The notes under the pieces were generated by a model, which had not been told where the DNA came from, ran no database searches, and saw nothing but the letters and a program-made list of their open reading frames with translations. A stretch of 64,000 bases of DNA, taken from NCBI GenBank assembly GCA_021234155.1, contig JAJEKV010000074.1, positions 124,001 to 188,000 of the forward strand, written 5' to 3'. A program made the translations under genes and the position numbers. Of the stretch, positions 23,498 to 34,161 are shown piece by piece. The DNA comes from Isoetes taiwanensis. Its lineage: Eukaryota; Streptophyta; Lycopodiopsida; Isoetales; Isoetaceae. How positions within the stretch are numbered: position 1 is the first letter of the stretch; every line of letters begins with the position of its first letter.

Positions 23498-24114
23498 CGG
23501 ATCGCCATTCTGGGAAAGGACGAGCGCCTATATTAGGCCATGGTCGCTTTCCGCTTGGTTATCGGCGTCTTCTCACAGCAGCATAAGTCGTATTTAATTA
23601 AAGTGGGACTCATTCCATTCCCATTTTTTTTCGGAACCCTGTTAATTTACATGAAAAAGAGCACCCCGACCCGAAAACTATCCTTAATTCGATTTTTTGT
23701 CTAGAACTCTGCATCGAAGCTTTCCTCCAGTTTTCCCTGATTAGCGAGTCGAGAACAAGAACAATGCAACTGAAACAAAGGAAATTCATTAAAGATTGAA
23801 ATCAAAGTTCTAGATTGAAACCAAAGTTTACAATGGTTGAAGATACCATGATGGTCGGGCTGACACAAATATTACATCATCTTCGCACACAGACCACCCA
23901 TGGGAACAACATACGAGCAAGGTCGAGGGCGTTCCAAGCCACAAGAGCAACTTGAAGAGAATAGAAATCGAACACGCTTAGGCGACATGGCTCCCGATCA
24001 TGTCCTTCGTTTTGCGATTTGTCTTGGGAAAGGCAAAATCAAGTTAGTGCAAGTGATGCTACTGAGACAATACAAATAAGAAAACAACCAGGTTCTAAGG
24101 GCCATTTAGAAGAA

Positions 24115-24960
24115 TGTAGGTATGAGGCCTTTCTCGACTTCTTGAGTCGAGAAAGGCCCTCCGATATAGCTTAGAGCCCAAAAACAAAAAACAAGGAAAA
24201 AAAAATTCCTTCTTTTTCTAAGTAGGCAAAAAAAAATTTTTGAGGGCCTTTCTCGACTTCATGAAGTGAGAACGACCAAAGGCCCCTCTAATGGCCTTTT
24301 CGACTTCATGAAGTCGAGAAACGTAACTTCAGTAAAAATTTTTTTTTTCTTTTTTTAACTAGGAAAAAAGTTTTTTTTTCAAGAAAATTTTTTGAGGGCC
24401 TTTCTCGACTTCGTGGGTCGAGAAAAAGCATCGAGAGTAAAAAACGCAGCTTTGGGGGTTGAGAAAGGAAGCTCAAAGCGAAAAACGCAGTCTTAGGGGT
24501 TAGAGGCCTTTCGACCTTGAGTGAAAGGCGACTCAAAGCACCAAAGTTTAAGGTTTTAAGGGTTAGAAGGTTTTCGACTGAACTGGGCGTCGAAAGCGTT
24601 TCAAAGCTTAAAAACGCAGGTTTTAGGGGTCAAAGATCTTTTCGGCTTCATGAAATGAAAGGCGTACCAAAGCTTAAAAACGCAGGTTTTAGGGTCAAAA
24701 AGATCTTTCGACTTCTTGAGTCGAGAAAGGCGACTCGTGCTTAAAAAAAACAGGTTTGAGGGTCTTTCTCAACTCATGAAGTCGAAAGGGCTTCTAAGGC
24801 CCTTCAAAGTAAAAAATATAGGTCCGAAAGTGGAAAACATAGTTCTAAGGCCCTTCAAAATAAAAAAACGCAGGTCTAAGGCCCTTCAAGATGAAAAACA
24901 CAAGTCTAAGGCCATTTGGATTGTGAAAACACAACAAGTCCGAGAAGGTCGAAAATGAAT
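24115..24960. repeat. Array of about nine imperfect hairpins with a shared spacer
   Basis: The core palindrome CTCGACTTCNTGAAGTCGAG varies from unit to unit. The best examples are the 14-bp stem at 24126-24158 (GGCCTTTCTCGACT, loop TCTTG) and the perfect 18-bp palindrome TCGACTTCATGAAGTCGA at 24300-24317. Others lie near 24393, 24502, 24570, 24637, 24700 and 24758. Spacers share AAAGCTTAAAAACGCAGG and TTTAGGGGTCAAA. A related hairpin (9-bp stem TTCTCGACT) lies at 26899-26920, near the other end of the element. Confidence 0.8.
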
Positions 24961-25310
24961 AAGCTTCAAACATCATATCATATTACTATACCTTTGTTCA
25001 CATGTGATCAAACATACAACAAATGTGGCGAACCTACTTGCCTACTTGTCTCCCTTTTTTAATATGTCAATGTTTATCTATAGCTTTATTCAAAGATACC
25101 TTTCTTAAATGAAACAGTATATACTATGTATTTTCTAATAAGACAATATCCTATACTATGTATTTTTTAATAAACACAATATCCTATGTATTTTCTATGA
25201 AAAAATACCCTCCCCATAAATTTCCTATGTATTTTCCAGTAATGCCTAATGCACATGTAAATAGCAACATATGCATGCACCTATAATACACATTATAACT
25301 TAAAAATAAT

Positions 25311-25390
25311 TTACCCTTATAACTAATAATAATGCACCATATAAATATACTTACCCTTATAACTAATAATAATGCACCATATAAATATTA
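25311..25390. repeat. 40-bp perfect tandem duplication
   Basis: The unit TTACCCTTATAACTAATAAT... ATAAATAT occurs twice at 25311-25350 and 25351-25390, differing only at the last bases. Confidence 0.9.
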
Positions 25391-25796
25391 TGCCCACGTG
25401 ACTTATTTTCAAGACTCACTTTACTCTACTCTACGGGACTTATTTTCAAGACTCTTACACCCCGCCCTTTTTTCCCCCCAATATTTGAATTTTGAAATTT
25501 GGTACACACCTTTGTGCCGCAGATCATGTTGTACCACTTGGAAAGGAGAAACCACTCTGGTTTCCGGAAGATCTGCAACCACGAATCCGTTTCTTGAAGA
25601 ACAACACCCACAAGAATCGCATTCGCATTCATTTTCCTTGCTAAAATTATCCTGGGGAACTATGATGCCCCCACAAGAATCACATTTGCACCATTTTGGG
25701 TCCACATTTCCGACCACGAAATTATCGGATCTGCCATAGCCGTTTCTTCAAGAACAACACCGGCAAAGGCGCTTCAAGCGTGGCTTCTTAGCGGCT

Positions 25797-25868
25797 TTCG
25801 ATATCGGCGATTTTGGAGATAAGCACTATGATATCGGCGACTTTGGAGATAAGCTCTCGATATCGGGC
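25797..25868. repeat. About 31-bp minisatellite, 2.5 copies
   Basis: The unit GATATCGGCGA(T/C)TTTGGAGATAAGC recurs at about 25800 and 25830, and starts again at about 25858. It sits inside the TIR element. Confidence 0.8.
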
Positions 25869-27049
25869 TTCAAAGCGGCTCACGCTATCAATTAGACTAG
25901 TTGGGATAATGGATGGCGCTCATCTTTATTCTTTGCTATCTCTGCTGCGCGTCGACCTAGCGGTCGCGACAACTCGGCATGGTGCTCCATCTCAAACTTG
26001 TCTCCATTACATTCATAGCACGCAAAGCCTTAAACCGCTTCGCAATCCGGCTGCAAAGCCTTAAAGCGGCTTCTTGAATCCGCGCCAATGCCTTAAACAC
26101 GCTTCTTAAATCATTGCTTTCTCAAACTCAAGGCCTTCTCAAATCTCGATTCAAATCGTGCTTTCTCAATGCCTTCCAAATCACGTGCCTCGCCTTTTCC
26201 TTATTGAGTAGCATAAAGTCTGCGGCTGGTTTCGAAGCCAGCCCCCCTAGGTTACGGTTTACATGGAGATCTGGTAATTTTTGTCCTGTTCTTGGATTGA
26301 TTTGTCTGATTACGGCTTGATTTTCCGGCTTCGACATGATTTCGATCCTATCTTGGGTAAGCGACACCTTCTTCTTCTTGGATGGGAAATGAGGCCGCAC
26401 CTTTTGCTTTTCCTTTCATTCCAGGTCGGCGAGCGGGGTTTGGAGGGCGTGGTTAGCGTTTGGAGGCTTTCTTTGGGGCATAGCCAAAGGTCGTTTTCTT
26501 GGTGAAGAACAGAGGATAGAAGAATGCGGAAGCAAAGGGTAAAAGCGCAAGAAGAGCAAGAAGAGCGGAAGCAGCGGTGGCCAACAAGAAATGGGAAAGA
26601 AGCTTGGAGCAATTCTAATGCCTCGAGTTGAAAATAAGACCGCCCAATCCCCCGCCGAAGATGACGGATCGGGGAAGGCGCCGGGTACAACAAGGGAGCT
26701 ACCGCAGATGCTTTGATAGGGCCTTAAGCTTGGCAAGAGAACTTATTTCTAAGACTTCTGTGAGCAAGGCGCATCTACACATGTTTCTTCACTTCCCTAG
26801 TGGCAAAAAACCGCCCCCTGGCTCGGACCATCCAAGTGCCGGATGCGGGGTTGAAGGGTGCAAAGCTGATCTCTTGGAGCACACGAAAGACTCTTCAATT
26901 CTCGACTCACTAGTCGAGAACACCGTTTAAATACCACCAAGTTGGCTATTATTTCCTGATTCATTATATATATATTGTTTTTTTTTAATTAATTATAATA
27001 ATGTTAATTATATTTATTATAATTATATTGATTATAATTACTAAAGGTT

Positions 27050-27365
27050 GCCCATCTTTGCCCCCTTTTGCCCTTTCTCTCCCCTTCCCATTTGCCCCTT
27101 TGCCCATCATCCTCCTCCCCCAGTTGCCTCTTTGCCCATCCTCCTTCCCTTCTCTCGGTTGCCTTTCCCATCCTCCTCCCTCTCCGGTTGCCTCTTTCCC
27201 ATCCCCCCCCCCCCTCCCAATTGCCTCTTGCCGTCCTCCTCCCCCTCTCTAGTTGCCTCTTGCCCCCTCTTCTCCCCCCTTCCGAACTTCCTCCCTCCCC
27301 TTCTTCTTTCTAACTTTAACCCCCTTCCTTACTTCTCTCAACTTCTCCCTTTCCCTTCCCCTCCC
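27050..27365. repeat. Polypyrimidine tract
   Basis: More than 300 bp are nearly pure C/T on the plus strand, with TTGCCTCTTTCCCATCC-like units. It gives Pro/Leu/Ser artefact ORFs. It lies just inside the right end of the TIR element and could form triplex-type structures. Confidence 0.85.
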
Positions 27366-27501
27366 CGATCTAACTTCTTGATTCAATGAAAAAATTTTTG
27401 TCCCATTTTCAGTCCGAGTCCCAAAATTCGAGATTTGTCCCACTTTAATTAAATACGACTTAGCATTCTTCGTTCTCGTAGCTTCGATGTTCCTTCATTC
27501 A

Positions 27502-29065
27502 ATGGATTTCTTCCCCAGCTTCTCCATCAGTCTCGTGCTTCACCTTCTCGCCATTTGCTCCTGCCTGGCGATTTTCGTCATTATTCTTTGGACGGTACGC
27601 TCCCTTCTCTTTCATGCTTAGCACGATTCTACGGATTGTCCTTCTTCGTCTGTCTTGGTTGTGCATGGTTTTTCTTTATTTCTATTGTTCTATTGGGATG
27701 TTCGGGCGTGATGGATTCGTTTTTGGACTCTTGGTCCGTTCTGTTGAGTGATTTGCCTATGTACTGTGGATGTTCTCTTGTTGGATGGACTGGGCGTTGG
27801 GGCGCATGCTTCTTTCTAATCCTTGTTTTATCTGATCTCTCCTTGGTTCCTTCGAGCTTCTTCTCTATTTTCGGGTCTGCCGTTGTTCTTGGGTTGCGGT
27901 TTGATCATCTCTTTAGCCCTTTCCGGCTCAAGCTTATCTGTGTTTTTGGTTTCATTTTATGCTCACTTCACTTTTGTTTCGTCTTTCCCCTTCTTGTTCT
28001 GCCTTTTACCCTGCATTATGCTGGCTGCATGGAGTTCTCGTTGCCGTGGTGTTATCTCGAGCTCTGCGATTCCGTCTCTGCTCTTAGCCTCTCTTGCATG
28101 GCCGTAACATGGGTTACATTTACCCCTTCTATTGCCTCTTGCCTTGGCTGTCCTTGCCTTCTGCGATTTGGTTTCCCGCCTTTGTTCCCTGGGGTTTCTC
28201 CTTCTTCACCAGGCGCCGCTTGCATAGGATGCAATTGGGGATTTCTTGTCGCCCGCGCATATTTGTCTGCCGGACTTTTAACCTTGGCTTGCAGGTTTCC
28301 GGCCGGGTTGTTTCCTCTTAGTGCTATGATGGCCAAATCCGTTCATTCTGGCTCCTTTCTGGTATGTTTTTCGCTTATCTGCCATCAGGTCTTACATGCG
28401 TAGCTTTTGGTACGCTTCTTTTAGGTTAAGCTATTTTTTCTTTGGATTTTTTTTCGCCCTTTGGTTTTGCATGTTTTTTCCAGCCGTTCTTGGCCTCCAT
28501 TCACTCAGCTTGTAGGTTGTCGCCGTTCGTTCCTTCCCCTTGTGCTTCTTGAGCTTTATATTGCTGGTCATGGCTTCCCTGTTTCCCATCGTGGCTTTGG
28601 GCATCCAGTTCTTTGCCGATTACTTTCTTTGTTCTGTTCTCAGGTCCGATGCCGTTCCCTTGTCCTTTGTGCTCTGCAAAAATTTTCCCTCTGGGCTTTT
28701 TTCCGCCTTTTTCACCACCAGAGATTCCGATGACCACGCACCATCTTTATGCATCGCATTTGGAGGCTTTGCACCCTTCTGCTCGGAATGCCTTGCAGCT
28801 TGAACATGCGGACATCGACTGGCCTGAGGAATTCTTCCGGGCGTTGCGTCTTTATGCTGCATTTTCTCCTGCTGTTCGTAGGGTCTTCCGCTCGTATCGA
28901 TTTGTTGATCCAACTCGGGCTCGTTTTCTGGGAGACATCATTTTGCTATGGGGCTTTTCGTCTTTGCGTCCCATACAGCTGCGCGAGTTTTTGCTCATTT
29001 TGACTGAGTATCCTCCTCAATTTCTCCCGATTTATCCGGCAATTTCCTTGGGCCTCCTTGCTTGA
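27502..29065 (+). CDS. Candidate spliced gene with membrane-anchor first exon, unrecognised
   Basis: ATG at 27502 opens a 31-codon block ending ILWT before a GTACGC donor (27595). It contains one hydrophobic span (LVLHLLAICSCLAIFVIILW) that would act as a signal anchor. A second block, after the acceptor CACCACCAG (28721), starts MTTHHLYASHLEALHP at 28730 and runs 111 codons to TGA at 29063-29065. It has a protein-like composition (DIDWPEEFFRALRLYAAF, RARFLGDIILLWGFSS). The two blocks do not join in phase directly, so other exons would be needed. The long open frame at 27555-28403 between them is hydrophobic and T-rich and looks like intron sequence. No family is recognised. The left end is only 41 bp from the TIR element. 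Confidence 0.3.
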
Positions 29066-30140
29066 TTATCCCGGATCTCTGGGAGATGTGTTTTGTGTTT
29101 GGTGTTTGGATAGCCTATATGAGGAAACCATGGAACAAAATCCATGTTCTCAATCCTCGTCTATCCTATGAGCAAAAAAACGCAAGGCAAAAACACGGTC
29201 TAAGTCCCTTGGTTTTCACTATTAGGTCCTGCATTTACATTCTTTGTTCATTTTTATTTCTTAAAACCTGTGGTTCTTTCTATGTACCCCATGCCATTGA
29301 AATTCCCTCAAGTGAAAGATATCAGATAAAAGCTGTTAAAGGGGGGTTTCTTCAATATGGAAAAAATGGTGCAGATATGTTGTCTATGTAATTGCTGGCT
29401 ACTACCTAATGGATGGTTTATTCTTTAGCTTTTATTGATGGTTATCAATCGATATTTCAGTATACATGTATATGCTTTTTATAATTGATCTGACCGATGG
29501 CACTAACACGTGACAACTTTGAAAAGATATTTTGTTTGCCCAAAGATGTCAAAGAGACCTAAATGATAGTCATTGATTCTGTGCCACACCTTAAAAACTT
29601 GCCACGCGAGGTGCTAAAAAATGGAACATTTTTAGTAAACTAAATATGGTAGCTAGAATCTAATTGTGGAAATTGTATAAGTGATTGGCATGTGTAAGAT
29701 TTAATTGGATGTTGCAGAAAAAACTCATTTTTTACGTCATGAAGAATATTTTAATTCTAGAAATACTACGGGTAGACATGGACAAGAATGCTGAATGATA
29801 TGCTGCTCATGGGCATCCCCTTGATAACCAAAACAAGTACATACAGATAGCAAGCTAGTGAAACCATTATGGCCGGGATTAAAAAACCTCGCCCTTTCGG
29901 GTTTTCGAGGAAAAACCCTGACAATAATGGGATCACTAACCGATGCTAGGTCCAAAAACATAATAGACCTTGTACCCTCATGCTGACTAGCCTTATTGGG
30001 TGAAAATACATTACAGCAAAGAAATTGCCAAAGACGAAACATGTTTGAATTGTCTTCTCCATTGATCTTCATCTTGTGCTCCGAATTCAAAGCCCTCCTC
30101 CAAACCGCCACACTAAACCCTGCATACACAAAAAGGACAA
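29066..30140. other. No gene recognised
   Basis: It contains the pseudo-palindromic GCCCTTTCGGGTTTTCGAGGAAAAACC at about 29890 and short ORFs without motifs. The 169-aa minus-strand frame at 29737-30246 partly translates the neighbouring minisatellite and is not supported. Confidence 0.35.
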
Positions 30141-30295
30141 ACCAAAGGCCACCAAGGCCATCCAGCCACCAAGGCTTCCAACTAGGCACCAAGCCTTCCA
30201 CTAAGCACATCGGCCTCAACCAGGCACAAAGGCCCCAACCAGGCACTCAGCCTCAAACCAGGCACTCGGCCTCCACCAGGCACTAGGCCTTCAAC
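30141..30295. repeat. About 18-bp minisatellite (ACCAGGCACnnnGGCCTC)
   Basis: Around eight degenerate units of (A)CCAGGCAC(T/A)(C/A)(G/A)GGCC-type sequence follow one another. Array order and unit length are visible directly. Confidence 0.85.
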
Positions 30296-30498
30296 CCAAT
30301 GTTAGTTTATCAACAAGTTATACATTTAGGGGAAGGGTGGGGGGGTGGGCCAAACCGTAGGGAGAAGGAAGAAGAGGAAAAGAGATGCACCAAGAGAGCT
30401 GATGAGAGAGAACAGGACGAGAAAGCACATAAATAGGGAAAAGAGGGAAAGAACTAACTAACTGCTAACTGCTAATAGCCTCCGTATTTCTAGAACCT

Positions 30499-30533
30499 CG
30501 TTTTCCTTCTATTCGTTGAAACGAAGGAAAACG
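30499..30533. other. Perfect 11-bp-stem hairpin
   Basis: CGTTTTCCTTC (30499-30509) pairs exactly with GAAGGAAAACG (30523-30533) around a 13-base loop. It lies between a purine-rich block and the start of Helitron copy A. The role is unknown. Confidence 0.75.
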
Positions 30534-31301
30534 TCGTTTTATTTCAATTGTCAAGCATAAAGCACATGCCTCAAAAGAGCATTACTTTTTAGGGCATGGA
30601 GAGGCTATTCTTATACATTACGCCCTAGCCTAATATGGAACGTGGCACAAGATAATCATGCACCATAAAGAACATGACCACAACTTTTGAATACTGGGTC
30701 TCTCAAACAAAGTTCTAAACTGGCACAAACTTTCTTTTGCAATGGTTACATTTTCTACTATATTTTCTTTCGCACCGAGTATCTATTACATCCAATATCT
30801 TTTGCACCGAGTCGAACAAAAGAAATGTTCGCGGCGGCCTTGGCCGCCGCGATAAATTTCTTGTATTATTTATTTTTAATGTCCTCTGCACCTTCTTTCT
30901 TATTGGCTACAACTTCATCATATTGCTCCTACCAATTTAGATGAATTCGTTTAAAAATTGCTAAAACAGGTCATTAGTGCTTATTTCTCGTGCTGAGCAC
31001 ATGAATGCATGTTGTTGCAACTTTATTGCTTCCTCTAGAGTATCTAAGGTCTGGTTGAGTAGCTTCTCGGGCATTTTGCTTCTCCTTCAGGTCCTGCAAA
31101 CATATTGTTCCACCCCCAGTTATTATTTATCATATTCTGATATAATTGACCTCTTTCTGATCCACCTGGAGAATTCAATAAATTCGCCTGGAGACCTCAA
31201 TAATTTCTTTTTGTCTGCATGGAAAATTATGGCATTTTGTTTCCATGTAATACGTCCTTGGGCCCAAGAATATTGTATTAGTTGTATGCTATATATTGCA
31301 G

Positions 31302-31363
31302 AATGGATGGTGCTGCAACAGTGGGAATATTGATGCTTGCGGTATTTGTGATGGAACAAACAA
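31302..31363 (+). other. 62-bp cysteine-rich exon, possible captured host exon
   Basis: It lies between a clean acceptor (TATATATTGCAG) and a strong donor (GTAAGG). The frame encodes NGWCCNSGNIDACGICDGTN, a C-C...D-A-C-G-x-C-D-G pattern seen in extracellular proteins. It lies in the 5' region of Helitron copy A. The counterpart in copy B (about 45950-45890, minus) has lost several codons. Capture of host exons is a known Helitron property; the source gene is not known. Confidence 0.5.
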
Positions 31364-31520
31364 GTAAGGAAACGACCTTGTGGATTCAAAGTTATTTCCT
31401 TTGCACAATATTATCTGAACATAATTTGCGTGCCATAGATAAGGGAAAAGGAGTAATATTTGTTCTCTAGTCAGGAAATTATCGTCGTTGTCCAATAATA
31501 CTTGCATAATAAAATATATA

Positions 31521-34147
31521 CTAGTAATGGTGCCCAGCGTTGCTGGGCATAATTCTAGAACCTATAAATGTTAGAACCTGTGCATTTGCATATTGTTGTT
31601 CATTGTGTGTTGCACCTTTACCTATAGCTACTTTAAAAGCACTTTGCATCTTAGAAATACTTGGATGTTGTTAATTGTGTGTGTACATAAAATATGAAAC
31701 TTGTGCTCATGAGTCTTGCTAACTAAATGTGAAACATTACAAAAAATAAAATATGAACATTGCAAAGGATGAAAGATGGGGTCAATGGATTATCTTGAAT
31801 ATATGTATCCCATATGTGCCTATTGTAATGTTGTAGCAAAGCTTTATTTTGAACCATTAACAAAAAGTGTGTTGCAAAAAACAATAGTAACAGAGAATTT
31901 TATCAACTGTGGACCAAATTGATAAGGAGTGAGCAATCCATTGTCCCACGCTTTCATTTCTGTTAAAGGAGTAAGCAAGCCATTGTTTGACGCTTTTGCT
32001 CCCATTAAGGAGTGAGCAAACCATTGTCCCATGCTTCCATTCCCATTCATAATTACCATTGTCCCAAGCCAAAGAGAAAAAATAAGTTCATTTTTTTTTC
32101 TAACATGGCATAGAAGAATCTTGGTGGAATCTCAACATTAAATCATGTTCTTAGGAGGAATTTCAACATTAAATCATGCTCTCAAAAGACACGGCATAGC
32201 AGAATGTTAGTGGAATTTCAACATAATCATGTTCTCAAGTTTGAGTGACACACCATCTCATCATAACAGGGACACTTCCTTTTACAATATATCTGCATTG
32301 TAAAACTCACAATTCTTGGTAATTGATATCATAGAGCTACTTGTTTTTATCTTGAGGGCCAAGAACATTTCTAATTAGTTTTAAAGAATTTGTGGTAGCC
32401 GGTAAATGGGTAGAAATTGACGTGGAATCTCCTTCCTCGGTATTGGGATAAGAAAAGGAGGCATGTTATATAGAAAATTCAAGCAAGTAAAACGAGAATG
32501 CCTTGAAGATACCAATCACTGCTACCACATGTTCATCGCTTACGATATGTTTTATTTCTTCATGCCCACCAAATTTAAGCACCCCATCTACAAAGTTCGT
32601 GTGCGGCATTTTGTGAGCAAGTTAGACCTTTTATTTATCTACAACCTAAATGACCTCAAAATCTCGAAGTAGAATTGCTTGGAGGGAACCGCAAGGGTGA
32701 GGATATCGGATGCCTACTATAAGAACTATACCATCGTTTCATATTAATGAGGCGCCTTTATGCATTAAAGTCGTAGATGTTTCGCAATTCCTTAGTCAAC
32801 TCCTCATTTCTTATATTGGCGCATGATGTCTAAACCAAAGTTCATATATGACCATGTGAACGATATCATACACGGTAGAGGTGGTGTATGCCACACAAAG
32901 TGATTTTGAACCTGCAAAAATAACAAATTAGGATTTAAAACATGTCATCATCTAAGATAATTTATGCCTATTTCGGAATTGAAAATTTTTCTAAATAGCT
33001 AGCATGTCTTGCCCTTTGTTACCGCGAGGAATGCATACATGCGGTTTGTTGCCCTTATGAAAATTAGTGTGAAGGAAGATGCAAAGAAGAGAACTTACTT
33101 GTAGCGGACCTTCATGCGATCGTGGTCTGTTGATGTGTGATAGGCTACATAATAGACTTTAAATCAAAAGCATCTTGTTCTCTCAAGAAAAGAGCAAAAT
33201 TCGCAATTCATGACATCGTTAAAGGGTAAGTCATAATAATCGGATGGAATTCTTGCAAGAAATTGTTTGAACTTTAGTTTATGAACAACAAATCTTAACA
33301 AACTACCAACACATATAAGATTCCTGGAATGATCTAAGGTGAAATACACGGATGTTATTGTTGTTTCCCCATGTAATCCTCGGTTCGCCATCTTGCCAAG
33401 CATGGGCAAATCCAAAATGTAGAAATTATCTCCACATTTATGCGTGTAGAAACAAAAGGAGAGAAGATGAGCTTACCACTACAAAATGCCCGGCTTTTAT
33501 TCTTGTTTACGCAAGTTAGCTTACCTTTGTCAAAAGCTAAAAGCTCAGGAAAATGATAAGATGGAAAATGCACATAATCTCGCAAAAAAAAAACACAGTT
33601 CATTGGCTATTTTTGGCGAGATAGCTTAAGTCACGAATTATCGAGAGCATCCTAATCTCGGATGGATCGGAGATGGACAAAGTATTACTCACAGTGGTGA
33701 AGCCTAAATCCATCCTAACCTCGGATGGATCTGAGAGATGGGGAAATACTATAGCAGGTGAAGCCCTTGTATAAAACAAAATCCAGAAAGTAAAGGGATT
33801 TGCGAAGTAAATCCAGGAAGTGAAAGAGTAAATCCAGGAAGTGAAAGAGTAAATCCCGGAAGTGAAGGAGTAAAGTGAGGATTTCAATGCCTGGGAAGAT
33901 CTTTGCGAGTTCATAGTTTTACCAATAGTAAGATTCACCAAGTTCAAGACCACACGCCGCCATCCTTTCGGCCTGACCCTCCCCACCTGCCATATCTGCT
34001 TTAGACCTTGTCCTGCTCCCCGTGGAAAAAGTGAGCGAGAAGAAATTAGGGCTATCTGGGTCGTCCAATTCTTAGGTTAAATCTGAACCGCCCAATTTTT
34101 AGGGCGAGGTTGAAGACAGACATACATTAAAATTTTATAATATAGGA
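31521..34147 (-). mobile_element. Intact-ended non-autonomous Helitron, 2,627 bp
   Basis: On the minus strand it starts TCCTATATTATAAAATTTT (34147 downward). It ends with the hairpin GCCCAGC-AAC-GCTGGGC, a six-base spacer CCATTA and CTAG (31524-31521). The flanks are A on the 5' side and T on the 3' side, the Helitron target rule. Copy B has the uninterrupted site CATTAAA|TATATATTTT at 45734/45735, proving insertion without target duplication. Inside there are only short frames with no Rep or helicase, so it depends on another element. The 5' terminus resembles that of Helitron copy B (TCATTACTATATTATT...TTTTAATG), which suggests that the same transposase served both. Confidence 0.92.
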
Positions 34148-34161
34148 TTTAATGAGGTTAT

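Larger units (their letters stand above)
23585..27461. mobile_element. Terminal-inverted-repeat element, 3.88 kb, 5-bp target duplication, unclassified
   Basis: AAGTCGTATTTAATTAAAG at 23585 onward is exactly inverted at 27461 downward. The match is 25 bp long (to GTGGGAC). AGCAT flanks both ends (23580-23584 and 27462-27466), as a target-site duplication would. If the ends are set one base out, TAAGTCG with a shorter duplication is also possible. No transposase motif was found inside. The interior holds an array of hairpins (24115-24960), 40-bp and about 31-bp tandem repeats, a polypyrimidine tract, and ORFs of no known kind. The ends do not match CACTA, Harbinger or Tc1/mariner types, and a 5-bp duplication is unusual for plant TIR families. 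It is probably non-autonomous. Confidence 0.65.

Noticed and set aside
27001-27443. Proline/leucine/serine-rich frames
   Set aside because: They come from a polypyrimidine tract; both strands are open and no motif or splice context supports a gene.
27555-28403. 282-codon hydrophobic frame
   Set aside because: It is T-rich with Cys/Phe/Leu bias and no domain. The minus strand is open too, and it lies between better exon candidates, so it is more like intron sequence.
29737-30246. 169-codon minus-strand frame
   Set aside because: Its start translates a minisatellite and the rest has no motif or codon pattern.
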